Source: Massariosphaeria phaeospora
Lineage: Eukaryota > Ascomycota > Dothideomycetes > Pleosporales
Length of the DNA: 64,000 bases
NCBI GenBank assembly: GCA_011032825.1
Contig: JAADJZ010000014.1
Span: forward strand, 372,001 to 436,000
Reading direction: 5' to 3'
Below, piece by piece: positions 41,056 to 52,463 of this stretch. How positions within the stretch are numbered: the stretch's first letter is position 1; the number at the start of each line of letters is the position of its first letter. The notes below the pieces were generated by a model. It did no database searches. It saw nothing but the letters and a program-made list of their open reading frames with translations, and was not told the DNA's origin. The position numbers and the translations under genes were made by a program.

Positions 41056-42358
41056 ATGGATCTGACATTGTCATCTGTCACGCCCGCATTAGAATCTCCC
41101 AACGGCGTACATGACTTTGAGAACCCTCAAAATATTCATAGTCAGATGCGAATCGTTGCGGGACTATGTATTGCGATACCGTCTCTGTTTATGTTGTTGC
41201 GAATTTGTACCAGATTCTTTCTTCAGAACTCTCACGGATGGGAGGATTGTACGCCCGCTTTCAAGTAACTCCAACGTGTATGACGCTAACAAGCCTATCA
41301 GACACTATGATACTTGCATGGGTTAGTAAGGACTAGACATTTGGCATCATTATGGCTTACCTAATATGATTTCAAGCTGAGTTTCATCGGCTACGTTGCC
41401 CTGGGGCTAGAGGCAACTAAGTACGGTTATGGAGTACAGCAGTGGGATGTGCGATTGAGTGACTTCTTTGTTCTCCTAAAGGTAGGTTCTGAAGGCTAGA
41501 GAGGTTCAAGAGTGGTTAAGTCTAACACCTGTAGTATGCCCACAACATCAGAATTTTCTACAACTGCCTGATACTTGTCACCAAAGTTTCTATCCTTCTT
41601 CAACTACAGCGACTATTTTGTCCTCATCGTATGGGCTCGGCATACCGTATCATTTTCTTCATTGCCATTTTCAATTTACTCTTTCACGTTGCTTCCACCA
41701 TATCGCAGATTTTGACATGTTCACCACAAGAGAAAATATGGCACCCATATGTTAAAGGACAGTGTCTTAATTTACCCCGCCATTTTGATCGTAGGAGCCA
41801 TCGTCAACGTATTGTCGGACTTCGCTATGTTGATACTACCAATCATTCAAGTGTGGCAGCTTCAGCTCTCCCTAGCAAAGAAAATGGGTGTCTCGAGCAT
41901 CTTTGCCGTCGGGCTGTTGTAAGTTCTCCCTATTCCTGTCCCACAATCAATACATTGCTGATACAAGAAACTGCAGTGGATGCCTTGCCAGCGTAATGCG
42001 ACTGTTTTACACCGTGAAGTTTCAAGGCACGAAGGATAAATCATGGAACCTTGCTATTGTATCTTTGTGGGCGTAAGTTAAATCTTCATATCGACTTCAT
42101 CATGTATTGACACTTCAAAGTCAGGCCAAAGTCGCATGCGGCATTGTCTGTGGATGCTTTCCGGCCTTGCCGTTCTTCTTTCGACATAGCGGGATCAAGA
42201 TCAAGATGTCCTTCGGCTCATGGAGTACGAGAAGGAAAGCGACCAACCGTGAGAGCTTCCACGATGTTCAGAACGGGCAGTATTGGCATGGGATGATCCA
42301 TCTCAAGTCGCTTTCGCAGAACAATGATGACTATAGGTTAAGCAACTCCCAATTCTGA
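41056..42358 (+). pseudogene. Rhodopsin-fold 7-TM integral membrane protein with one-base frameshift
   Basis: Exons are 41056..41248, 41302..41321, 41377..41481, 41535..41918, 41977..42072 and 42121..42358. The product resembles the fungal integral membrane 'rhodopsin domain' proteins related to PTH11-type receptors: MRIVAGLCIAIPSLFMLLRI, LSFIGYVALGLEATKYGYGV, YNCLILVTKVSILLQLQRLF, then NVLSDFAMLILPIIQVWQLQ. Exon 4 needs a frame change at a CCCC run (41775-41778): before it the frame gives KGQCLNLP, after it AILIVGAIVNVLSDFAMLIL. The spacing from Cys to Asn fits the family exactly once one C is dropped, so this is an insertion and not an intron. Either the gene is newly inactivated or the assembly has an extra C. 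Confidence 0.7.
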
Positions 42359-42665
42359 TGATCATTATGGAACTCTTCTGGGTCCATGACTATACCAATC
42401 GTGTTGCCCCATTACATGTTAACTGCTTTCATCCTTATAACGCAGCCAATGAGCGAGTCGCAGGGCTTGCACTCATTAACAAAGACAAAGTAAAAGAGTT
42501 TGCAGCTTGATCTGAATGGATGGTTTGGTTTGTGGAGCGCGCTATCAGTACCATGGTTTGGTTAAGATGGATGACACTTACAAAATAGTCGCTTCTTTCG
42601 TCCTCCTCATTATTCACCCCCGCACACACAATCTCTCCCTTCATCATTCACGCCTCACCGAAGCA
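42359..42665. other. Short intergenic gap, rhodopsin-type gene to orphan gene
   Basis: 307 bp. The next gene's frame is open upstream to ATG 42516, which would add 50 residues. The ATG at 42666 was preferred because the upstream peptide (VASFVLLIIHPRTHNLSLHH) does not look like the rest of the protein. Confidence 0.35.
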
Positions 42666-44049
42666 ATGTGCTCAGTCGAGAAAAACAACATGGAAGAATC
42701 GACGGACCAGCAACTTGCCGCTCAATTGGAGCACCTTGCGATTGAGAACGGTGCCCTACAAACTCGAACGATCAACTCACCTCAATCGACTGAGGTTAAG
42801 GCACAGTTACCAAGGACTTATGAACAAGCATTTGACGACCTCGAGTTTTTCGCTGGAAAACTTCGTGGAAATAATATATTCACCGATGAGTCAGATTGCA
42901 CGCGAAAGCTTGCCGGTCCCTTCAGCAGAGGGGGCCTTCTGATTCTTCTACTAGAGCCACGTTGGAATCACCCGTGGGTTGAAGGCGTTGAAGCCGTGAT
43001 AGAAAGTTGTGCGACTCTGCAAGCATTGGAAGAAGGGGTCGAGATCGGCTCCCGCGGAACATTGAATTTGCTAAACGATGTTTCTCTCATCGACTTATGG
43101 CCATTCCTTCATAGTCAAATACGCCCCGAGGACGAAAGTACAAAGCAGAAACTTCAGTCTCTCGTCTTTACCGCAATTGAAGCGAAGGAACCAGATGTAC
43201 TGCTATGTATGGGCTTCGTATGTACCATCTCACGACGTACCCTTTTACTGAGTCAGCAGCTAATATAAACAGGAGGCTCAACAGGCACATAAAACGCGAA
43301 AGGCAAACAGTTCATATCGACTTCGATGCCCTCTTTATGCTAAGCATCCGAGTCATTCTGTCAACTACGAGCACACCCAGAATATCCTGAAACGTAGCGA
43401 GTTGCTCCATGCTATATCGAAAGCATGTCAAAGCCTCCCAGGTGGCATGAGGAATCAGAACATTCGGGGGCAGTTGAATTCTACCAGTAACCCGCCAAAA
43501 GTTGACCAATTCGACGATGAGAAACACCTGTTCAAAAAGGAAGATCTCGAATGCATCACTCAGTTTCTCAAAATAATAATGAAACTCTGTTTTGGCCCTC
43601 ATCTGATCTTACCTCGCTCGAACATCGACAAATCAAGATATCGAGCACAGAGTCGCTATTACTTGGAAGAATCCCACGAGCAATACTTGGATAAACTGGA
43701 AGAAAGTCAAGAGAGTAAGGCCGTCGTAGTCGTCTTTCGAGAGATGAACTCGTGTTTCCAAAGGATATCGTGGTTCCAGAACCGGTATCGAGTTGACGTT
43801 GTGCAAGTGAGCCAGTGTCTTCAGAAGCACTGCAACTCGGAGTTTGAGAAGACGTGCTATATGCTGGCTAAAGACGAAGATATTCAGAGTGAAGATAGTT
43901 CTGGCAATGAAGTAAAGCTTGAAATTGGTCCAGTTGATGCTTTTAGACGAATGGAAAGGATTACGAGGCAAGCCAACAGACTTTGGCAAGATAGGAAGTT
44001 TTATCCAGTGAGTAATGGAATATACCAGCGTTTCGCAGATGAAGATTAG
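42666..44049 (+). CDS. Hypothetical protein, 442 residues, two exons
   Basis: Exons are 42666..43217 and 43273..44049, joined across a 55-nt intron (donor GTATGT, acceptor ACAG) with phase kept. The N-terminal half is helical (YEQAFDDLEFFAGKLRGNNI, VEAVIESCATLQALEEGVEI, DVSLIDLWPFLHSQIRPEDE). Just after the intron is RLRCPLYAKHPSHSVNYEHT, which looks like the start of the CPFYKxxP zinc-finger-like segment found in many filamentous-fungal proteins, but the following Cys/His residues are not present. The C-terminal half is helical and charged with scattered Cys. I do not recognise the family. It sits between two inactivated genes in the accessory block. Confidence 0.6.
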
Positions 44050-44442
44050 GATTGAACCAACAGCAACGAATGTAGAGTCTCAGGTTTTGGGTTATGGCCG
44101 TGAATGAAACGCTTTAGGAAAGACGATCGGAGAAACTCAGGAGCGTTGTGTGTCTCTGAAGATACTCGCTGGTTAGGTGTAATTCAAAAGCAACATCTTC
44201 GTAACGCAATGTGGGAATGCAAAGTCACCCAGTTCGCCGCCTCAATGTGCCCAGCCAAAGCGTCCGTATAACTAACCGAATTAATAACTGCCGACGAGTC
44301 CCATTACCCACTGAAATACTCATTTGATCCGTGGCCCTTGGATATCCTGATCTTGCTGACGGCCCAAATCTTGAGCGTCCCTCTTAGTCCAACTTCGCTC
44401 ATTCGTAGAATCGATGAACCTTGTCCAATCATCCCTCATTTC

Positions 44443-45830
44443 TCAAGTGGAGAACTCAATTTTGCCATTTAATCTATGCCACGGGGGTGGCTGACAAAGT
44501 CGGCCATCGGCTTGCTCCACCAAAGCATCACTACCCGCACAACGCACGCACCACAGTACGTTTTTCGGGTCATACTTCTCTTTGATCGCCTTTAGCTGGA
44601 CAATCCTTCCCGAAGAATGCGGTATGCCATTGTGGCTCGTAAGAATCGGCTTCGTTGAAGTAGGCTCCGGTGTCAGGAGACAGCCGACGAACCGGTTCGA
44701 TCTTTTCGAAGGTAATCTCGCGGTACCCGGAATCGATGAGAGAGTGATTTGCGCCTGTACTAACGATGAAGTATTTGAGTGTGTTGTCCCAGGCGGGATT
44801 CATCGAGATGGCTTCGGGGTAGTAGGACGGTTCTTTTGGATGGGTGATCATGTAGTCTAACAAAATGGGATTTATAAACAGCTCTTAGATGCGCTAGGTG
44901 GTGGTGTCAACTTGGAAAGACTGAGCAAGTGCTTATGTTAGGCGACTGTGGATCGGTTCTAGACCCGACCTCCGCCGATGTTTGGGCGGTGACGTTTGGA
45001 TTTGACGGTGACTTTGGACTCAACAAGCACGAACCCAGCACAGAGTCACTGGTAGCGACAGGTTGATTTTGAATCTCGGGGCTGAACACATCCAGGTATG
45101 TGTCGCCATGTGTGATGCTGAATTAATAAGCAAAGTGACCTGCTTGCTGCTCCTCGATCGGTGCCATCCAACGCTCCGTTGTTCTTTTAGGAAGAAAATC
45201 CAGACGAAGGAGAGAGTCGGAGCTGCAGGTGGACCAACAATAAAGTAGTGAGCTTGCATACTGCCGTCCTTGAAACGTGGCATCTTTGCGTACGCAACCT
45301 ATGAGTTTCTAGAACTCAATCGAGATGTCCAAACTGAGTGACCTCGGTGTGAAGGTATGCAATATGGTCTTGACCACGACCTCTACGACGACACCAAACG
45401 ATCCACCGCCGCCTCCCCGAATAACAAAGAATGTATCGGCCTCTGGCAAGGATTTTCAGCCAACACTCTTCTGTCTGGAGTCACGACCGTCGCTTCGAGA
45501 AGATTATCTGCCCCCATTCCGTACGTGGCAGACATTGTTCCGTGACCGCCCCCTGTAAGCCATCCGATGAGGCCGACGTCGGGATTGGCCCCCGTGACAA
45601 CGATGGAGCCATGACTAGCCAGTTAATTCTGCACCTTAATACCGATGTGGCAGCCGCGACGCGGGTTGCTCCCACAGTTCCATTGATAGGACATGAAGTG
45701 GGCTTGAAAAGCATCGAAAAATCGATACCACGGAAGCTGTGGGTCCAAATGCTGAGAGCTCTGTAGCCTGTGTTTCTAATCGCTGATGAATATCGAGTAC
45801 TCCTATGCCGGGAGAGGAAATATGCGACCG
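44443..45830 (-). pseudogene. Berberine-bridge-type FAD-linked oxidoreductase, decayed
   Basis: Reading the minus strand, fragments of an FAD_binding_4/BBE oxidoreductase appear in order. They are IRNTGYRALSIWTHSFRGID, then IVVTGANPDVGLIGWLTGGG and HGTMSATYGMGADNLLEATV (the FAD-binding stretch), a decayed middle, and the C-terminal BBE part (AWDNTLKYFIVSTGANHSLI, GAYFNEADSYEPQWHTAFFG, LKAIKEKYDPKNVLWCVRCA GSDA). The fragments occupy different frames: one shift lies near 44591-44611 (FFGKD to LKAIKEK), several stops interrupt the middle (for example after IGIKVQN near 45610), and no clear start remains. These enzymes are often secreted and found in secondary-metabolite clusters, but no cluster is visible here. 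Confidence 0.8.
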
Positions 45831-45924
45831 AGAATGCAGCGGGCAAGGCCAACCGACTCAGTATCGGGAAATGTCATGTGACGTTACCCACTTGTATCAA
45901 TTTCCCTCATCCACTCATAACTGT

Positions 45925-46254
45925 TTATTCTGGTCTTTTCTTTTTAAGACGCCGTCTGGGCATATTTCTATCTTGGCTTTGTAGCGTCTTGACGGCTTCT
46001 GAAGGTTGTTGCTTGTCAGGTACGGGAACATTCGATAGTTCGGCGTCGTCATCGTAGTCCTCTATAAGGCGCTCAAGCTCCCGCGATGAAGAACCATCGG
46101 CATACAGAATAATGCCCGGAGAAGAGTGCCGCATGTAGGACGTTGTGCTTGTCTTACCCAAGGATGGCTTTGACAAAACGCGTCTTGATTTTAGGAGGCT
46201 GTCGTTGCGATCCACCCCGCGGCTTCTCCAGACTAGCTTGGACAGGCTAGACAT
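45925..46254 (-). CDS. Small basic hypothetical protein
   Basis: An open frame of 109 residues starting MSSLSKLVWRSRGVDRNDSL, with an acidic middle (ELERLIEDYDDDAELSNVPV) and a very basic end (MPRRRLKKKRPE). The ATG is the first in frame. No domain, signal peptide or span is seen and I do not recognise it. Composition is plausible for a real small protein, but it lies among pseudogenes and could be chance. Confidence 0.3.
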   Translation of the reverse strand: MSSLSKLVWRSRGVDRNDSLLKSRRVLSKPSLGKTSTTSYMRHSSPGIILYADGSSSRELERLIEDYDDDAELSNVPVPDKQQPSEAVKTLQSQDRNMPRRRLKKKRPE

Positions 46255-47230
46255 AGTTTACAATGTGCCAATATATGCGGTAAGTTCATCGTAAGAGAAG
46301 AGGTATCGCGTCTTTATGAGACACTGGGTGTTGGTAGGTGGCGGCGGGGTGCAACCCTGAGCTAATCCCTTGGCGGACCGTCCGGCTACTCGGAGTGGGG
46401 TCCTCCGATTCGCGTTCAGGCTCCAACACACGCCGCGGCCATCTCCGACATCATCATTTCACTCGGTCTGCCTCGTGCACCCATCTGCGCTAGGATGGCA
46501 CTCTTTAGCCTCCAGTTCTCTGAGACTTCATTGACGCGACTGTTTGCTCTACACCACCCGCGCCAACACCAGCACGCAATATGGAGATAAGAGCGAGGTT
46601 GACACTCGGCACTCCCGAGACTTTCAAAGCTTCGAAACCAGGCGAATGCATTCATACAGGGCTGAAACATGAGTGACGAAGTCGGTACAGTGATTGCGAT
46701 TATGCCGCTTGATATAAGTTTGATTTACTAGGTTATTCACAAGCTCGAGCGTATGCGTGCATGCGTACTTGCCTTTGTCTCGTGCTTTCACTCGATAGCA
46801 AATATACTATCGAGAGATATATAGGTCAGGTCTTGTGAGAGCATTTCCTTTCATTCTTAGTGAGAGAGAATGCATTGCACTTACTTCATTGCCGTGCAGA
46901 TTTACCTTTAGTATTGTGAAAAAGCATGCATTGTGGGAGAGGAGTTACACACCGCTAGAATGAGCTCTCTGTGTACTTCTCTCCAACCTTTCACTAGCCA
47001 TGTCGTCTCAAGTACTTGTCATCACAACACCGTACTTGTCATCACAACACCGTTCGCCGGTTTCCAGGGCGACAGCATTGCCCCTCTTCTTATGTTTTTC
47101 TCAACCGGCATGTTTACTTTGCATGTTTCTATCATCGTCTCATCCACCATCAACCTGTGGCTTCTCAATTCTTTAACGGACTCGCAAACCACGCACACCG
47201 TTCTTCTGCACTATGGTGTCCCACGCAGGA
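46255..47230. other. Intergenic, upstream of DUF6604-like copy 1
   Basis: 976 bp without a supported gene. It includes a perfect 20-bp tandem duplication just ahead of the next gene and an A/T-rich stretch near 46690-46920. The frame at 46416..46670 (-) was judged random. Confidence 0.35.
47012..47051 (+). repeat. Perfect 20-bp tandem duplication
   Basis: GTACTTGTCATCACAACACC occurs twice head to tail, followed by GTTCGCC. It lies 180 bp upstream of the DUF6604-like copy 1 start, so in its presumed 5' leader or promoter. Confidence 0.9.
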
Positions 47231-49558
47231 ATGTCAGACCATGATCGAATGAAACACCGGACGGATAGGGTCAAGTGTTACCTCGTCGAGACCACTAAAC
47301 TTGTCGCCAATGGACCGAAGATGAAAAATACCTGTGGCCAAGATCTATCGGCGGTGCCTATAGATAATCTTCAAATCCGGGTATTTGTTCAGTGCGCGAG
47401 GCTTATTGCGAACGACGACCACCACTCGGGCTTTATTCCAAAACACATCTGGGATTACCTCAAGGAGGCTATTGTACTCCGTACCAAAGAGAATACATCA
47501 TGGGAGCCATTTGTACGAAGCAATCCTGCAGCCAAGGAAGAGTCCGAAAAACACCAGGCCTTCATTGAAGTGTTGCAAGAGATACTTCGTATGTTGAAAT
47601 CGGGTGAGCAGCGGTATCGTGCTCGAGCTAGAAAGCTGGCTGGACCCGATCCTGAATTGGCCCAGGCACCGAAAACTGAGCTTTTCGGTGTAGATGCTAT
47701 TTCCAAGGAAGTGGAAGAGGAGGAGTCCATCCTTGATCCAGTTTCGTCGAAGCTGAACGAAAGCTCAGCTTTCATGTATACCGCAGTGAAAGCTGTCGAC
47801 ATGGGCGCATTTACGGAGTTATTGAACTTCCTTACTTCCATTAACCAGCTCGAGAAAGACGTACTAATTTCTTGGGGCTTATGCAGTAACGGCAGTCTTT
47901 CTGTCCCAGCATGCGCCATTATATCAAACTTCGCATACCACCTTCTAGAGCATCAGATTACGAGATATGAGCTGCTTACAAAAACCCCGGAATACGATGT
48001 CAGCGAACATGCGGCATCGGGAATCCTTCGCGCTATCGAAGGTGTATACCAAAGCTTCATAAATAGTATGCCAGACGCTGACGAGGATGCAAATGCAGAA
48101 CAGTGGCGGTTGGCTTATATGATTTTCCAGCCGACGGTCAGGATAACAACGATCATGAAACGATTAGCTCTGGAAGATACCCCGAGTGGGCGTGCAATGC
48201 TAGAGAACACAGCTTTGCCAGACCCCTATGACGGCGTTTGTTCGAACTCTCCCGCGTTTAGGTACGACTACCACTATCGATGGAAGTTCAGGACAGCGGA
48301 AATATTCTTCCGTGAGTACAATCGTCTTAGGGAGCTTGAGAAAACGACTAAAATACAATGCCTCACGTATGGTGATCGTCTTACCCTCTCTATGCCTTAC
48401 CACATCGAGGGAGGTAAGCGCTCTACCTGGGAGCCGGTAGCCTTGGACTTCCTGATCGAGATTCTTGCAGTTCGTAAAGGAAACTGCCATCTCCCCAGCA
48501 CCCGGGAAATCGCGAATTATACTAAAGCACGAGTCGGATTACTCCAGAAAGTCCACGAGGAAACACCCGAGGAATTCAACAAGGCTTTGCGGATCGCAAA
48601 TGACTTCGTACTTCGTGATTCGCTCAAGGATATTGGGTCAGCCTCCAATGTTCCGGACTTCTTCCACATCACCGCCAATCCTGTTTTCGCCGGTATACTT
48701 AGTTATGGTATGTTAGACAATTTACATAATGGGATCTCCCAACTGGAGAAAAAGGAACCAGTCGCAACAGCTGTTCTGCATGTGTATCATGCGTTGATAA
48801 AGGCGAAAAAACTGCAAAAGACGTGGCCGGACATGGAGTATCTACTCCTTACTCAAGATCCGTACTTTATATTCAGCCGTCAAACTCCTCCCCCCACATG
48901 GACTTCCAGTATCGTCTCCGCTAAGATTGTGCTTCACGAGAACTCGAGCACAAAGGTCTTCGAGCCGGGACCCTTCAGGAAAGTGATTCGCAAGTATAAC
49001 TTGGATAGTTCGCTCGAAAACTTCCGAGAACTGCAGAGGTTCGTCCTCGCATATATGAAGGCGAGGGCCAGCACAGGCATTACTCAGAGTGGTAAGCAAC
49101 CACACGAAAAGCTCGACCGAGATGAGGACTCCGATTTGGCAGCTTATATGCTTCGAATAGCCCAGTTCTACAAGGAAAACATAGGAGATATTGTGAGCGA
49201 GGACCTCCGCGACCCTGAGCCTTGGTCTTTCATCGTGCCACTTACGGAACTCATGCACAGCCAAGACTTCAACCTACATTTTGATGTTGCTGGAGTGTAT
49301 AACATATGTCGGCCGTTGGTGGACGGGATAGCAGACGTCTACATGTTACAAGCGAAGGGGCGGAAGTACAGCAAGGCTCAAGACGGTCCGGCCTACACGT
49401 ACGTCCCGATATGGATGGAATTAGCTCAGCAAGCCGAAAGCAGTGATGACCTTCTGACGCCTATAATTAAGCGGCTGGATAACCACATCGCGAAGTACGG
49501 GCGAGCTATCATAGAAACTTCTGAGCGTCTTTCGTCCCAGAAGATGCGTTCTTTTTGA
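47231..49558 (+). CDS. Large helical protein resembling DUF6604 family, copy 1 (intact)
   Basis: A single exon of 775 residues, the only intact member of a three-copy tandem set. The start at 47231 (MSDHDRMKHRTDRVKCYLVE) was chosen over 47213 because it lines up with the start of copy 3 (MSSEQARYTRIRTGTDRIKK). The N-terminal third has the RTDRVxxYL and HQAFIEVLQEILRMLKSG segments that I associate with the fungal DUF6604 N-terminal domain; this is memory, not a search. After an acidic linker (VEEEESILDPVS) the remaining ~570 residues are helical with no recognised enzyme motif, no span and no signal peptide. Function of the family is unknown to me. Copies 2 and 3 follow head to tail at about 2.9-kb spacing. 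Confidence 0.8.
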   Translation: MSDHDRMKHRTDRVKCYLVETTKLVANGPKMKNTCGQDLSAVPIDNLQIRVFVQCARLIANDDHHSGFIPKHIWDYLKEAIVLRTKENTSWEPFVRSNPAAKEESEKHQAFIEVLQEILRMLKSGEQRYRARARKLAGPDPELAQAPKTELFGVDAISKEVEEEESILDPVSSKLNESSAFMYTAVKAVDMGAFTELLNFLTSINQLEKDVLISWGLCSNGSLSVPACAIISNFAYHLLEHQITRYELLTKTPEYDVSEHAASGILRAIEGVYQSFINSMPDADEDANAEQWRLAYMIFQPTVRITTIMKRLALEDTPSGRAMLENTALPDPYDGVCSNSPAFRYDYHYRWKFRTAEIFFREYNRLRELEKTTKIQCLTYGDRLTLSMPYHIEGGKRSTWEPVALDFLIEILAVRKGNCHLPSTREIANYTKARVGLLQKVHEETPEEFNKALRIANDFVLRDSLKDIGSASNVPDFFHITANPVFAGILSYGMLDNLHNGISQLEKKEPVATAVLHVYHALIKAKKLQKTWPDMEYLLLTQDPYFIFSRQTPPPTWTSSIVSAKIVLHENSSTKVFEPGPFRKVIRKYNLDSSLENFRELQRFVLAYMKARASTGITQSGKQPHEKLDRDEDSDLAAYMLRIAQFYKENIGDIVSEDLRDPEPWSFIVPLTELMHSQDFNLHFDVAGVYNICRPLVDGIADVYMLQAKGRKYSKAQDGPAYTYVPIWMELAQQAESSDDLLTPIIKRLDNHIAKYGRAIIETSERLSSQKMRSF

Positions 49559-50139
49559 GATTCAGCAAGACTCGGCCGACGGCCACGTGTGTAAACATCT
49601 TCAGGTCTGAGTATTGGGAGGGCTCACGTATGAGCAGTTAACACTGTGGTTTTAATACCTTCTCCTTACTCGCGTATATCCTACAATGAGTACTCTTTGT
49701 TATATTTTCTTTCACATTTCCTACCGTTCCGAACTTTATACCTAATGCTTCCCCTTAAAATCGAGTCTTCGACAGGACAAGAAGGAATTGGGACTGTGAG
49801 TAGCCCCAGTTCTTGTACATTACATCGTTTTAACCCGAAGTAGTTAAAGTCATCGCTTACCTTGATTAGGCCAGTCTTTATTCTTTGATTATATGCAAGT
49901 GTCTTCTATATTTCTATGGAGGTATATTACAAGGGTCGTCACGGGCGTTTCACAGCATGTGGGACAACAAATCCGCCTGCTTGATGATTTCTTTCCCAGG
50001 GCCCCAGCAACGGCGCAGTGCCGCTCAGCCCGCGGTTGGCGAGCAATCAAGTATGCTTTCGCGTTGCCAGGCCACCCCGCCATCAGTGAAAGAACAGGCC
50101 CAGCACCTCCGCAGGGTCCGGCCCTTTAAAACGTAGTGT
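49559..50139. other. Spacer between copies 1 and 2
   Basis: 581 bp with no gene. A T/C-rich stretch around 49650-49750 would suit the 3' flank of copy 1. Confidence 0.35.
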
Positions 50140-52463
50140 TTGGTGTGCAGCATATTGCACGCCTCCACCCACCCCCCAACTCGAGGAACTCGGTTGACCC
50201 TCATCCTGCACACGATTTCGTCCGAACACAAACCCTCCCATCGCGAAGTTAAAGAGAAGACCAGCCGAATCGAACGGTACTTAGTCACTGCCTCTGCGCA
50301 AGCGCTCACCGAGCCCGTATGGAGCACAACATTCGGAGCCGACCCATCGACGGTCGGGAATATGAAAGATCTTGTCATCCGCAACTTCGTGGACTTCGCG
50401 GAGATCATAGCCCACTGTCCTCAAGTAGCTGGCGAAATTCCAAAACACATACAAGATCTTTTGGAGGAAGTGATCCGCCTGCGGACCATCGAGACGACAA
50501 TTTATCAGCCTCTGATCGCGACTGACACGAACGCTGCGCGAGAGTATAACAGGCACTGGGCATTTATCGAGGTTCTTCAAAAAATCGATCGGATGTTGAA
50601 GCTCGGTGTCGAGCAACATCGACAGCGAAATCCTCTGCCCGTGTCGCGATTGCCTGAGCCACGAGAAGATATAAAGTCGCTCTTTGATAAGCTACTGGTC
50701 GAAGATATAGATGGTACTACCGAGGATAACTCCACAGGAAGCGACAACGGAGCCGCGACGGATAACGCTGCGCCAATCGCATCTACTCTAGACAAGGGAT
50801 CTGACGATCTGAACGTTACTCGGGCCTCTGTAGATCAGGGATGCTATACAGCCACCCTCCAACTTCTAGGCGTCATTCAGGAGCTGAAGTCGGAAGCAAT
50901 CCATGTGTGGAAACAATACGCGGCGAAGAAAGTGACTTTGGTCACCGCGGCTTTGATCACCAATCTCGTCTACCGGACCATTGAACATGAGGTTGCACAA
51001 CACCTTCTCCTGGTGCATCATTCATTGTTTGCTGCCACGGACCGCCCCGATATTGGAGTTCTAGACGTTCTCTTGCATCTTTACGAAGTGTGGCAGGAGC
51101 AGACCCCACAGAACGACCATGATGCACGAGCAAACTTCCGTGAAGTTGTCCAAACGATATGCATGCCAGTATCAATAGGTTTTATGGTTCACTGGCTGCT
51201 TAAGGACGACCATGACTATACGTCCTTCCTAGCTACCTCACACTATACAACGTTTCATGCTAGTCAGGAGTTAACGGACAACGATGGCCTGAGCGACTCC
51301 ACAAAGCAGGCAAGCACCGCCATGATTGGAAGTTGGCCATGACATCGTACTTTGTTCGAGAACTCAGCCGCGTAGGGCAATTGGATGTTATCTCGAAAGG
51401 TCAGTGTTTCGCAAAAGGCGATCATCTGACGGTGTCGCTACCAAGCTCTCTTCGAAAAGCCGATATAACAACCTGGATACCGTTCGCTATAGACGTTCTC
51501 CTGGAAGCCGTGGAAGTTATGAATACCGAGCCAAAACGCCATAGAGTTCCTCAAGAAGAAAGCTATGCATGCAAGGTCGAAGGGCGTGCAGTGTCCACTA
51601 GCTTTTGGATCGATTTTGACGACCGTAGATGAGCTGATCATGCGGGATCCCGTTAGCCAAGTCGCGAAAGCTTTCGGACAACAGCAACCGCCACTACGTT
51701 TCCAGTTCAACAACAACCCTGTTTTGAACGGTACTCTAGCTCTTCGCCTACAATTGAACCACTTTACTGGGGTGGCTGAACTGGAGAGTAGCGCGCCTAA
51801 TATTGCTAGCACACTACTGTGGTACGTTGCGCTGCAACAGAGTGGATATCTAGACGCGGATTGGGAAGATGCGGAGTTTGTTCTCAAGTGTCTCGGCTCC
51901 GACGCACTTTTCCAGCGGGATCCTTTGCCATCGGGATGGTTGGTATATCTTAGTTGCGCGAAGATGATTTGGAGACGTGGTACTGGCAGCCGAGCCTTAC
52001 GTCTGTCGCCCTTCATGGCCATTGTCGAGGACCATTTTTTGATAAACTCGACGGACACATTCCGCCGCCTTCAGAACTTTCTCATCGCCTAGAAAACGTC
52101 CCAAGGTCTTGATCCCGGTTCGAATACTTCGAATACCACTTCTGCGCAGCTTGTACGAGTCTTGTTGGACCTCGTAAAGAATGAAGAAAGAGTTTTGTAT
52201 TTCGACTGGTATGGATTCTACCAGGCATGCGCCGGTCGCGCCGAGTCCATCGCAAACTCCTGCGCCGATTGTTTGGCGACAAGGAATACAAGAAGGCAAA
52301 GCATAGGTCGGCGGCTTTCCTACAGTTGTTCCAAGTCGCTTGCGATGACCTCGGCGAGCGCAAAATCTTCTGCGAAGAGCTGGCGTCACGGCTGAACCGG
52401 CATATTAAGGATAATGGGAGGGACCACCTTAAGATATCCGAGAATCTGTCTAAGCTCAAGTGA
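50140..52463 (+). pseudogene. DUF6604-like copy 2, frameshifted
   Basis: Colinear with copy 1 but broken. The first 390 residues are open (SHREVKEKTSRIERYLVTAS, EIPKHIQDLLEEVIRLRTIE, HWAFIEVLQKIDRMLKLGVE). Near 51300 the coding frame shifts (KHRHDWKLAMTSYFVREL replaces the original frame). It shifts back near 51525 (IEFLKKKAMHARSKGVQCPL) and continues to LQNFLIA, where a TAG at 52090 stops it. Matching sequence goes on beyond the stop (RVLYFDWYGFYQACAGRAES) and ends after another shift (LFGDKEYKKAKHRSAAFLQL to SENLSKLK). No ATG aligns with the starts of copies 1 and 3; only the distant ATG 50140 is available, so the start may also be lost. Confidence 0.8.
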
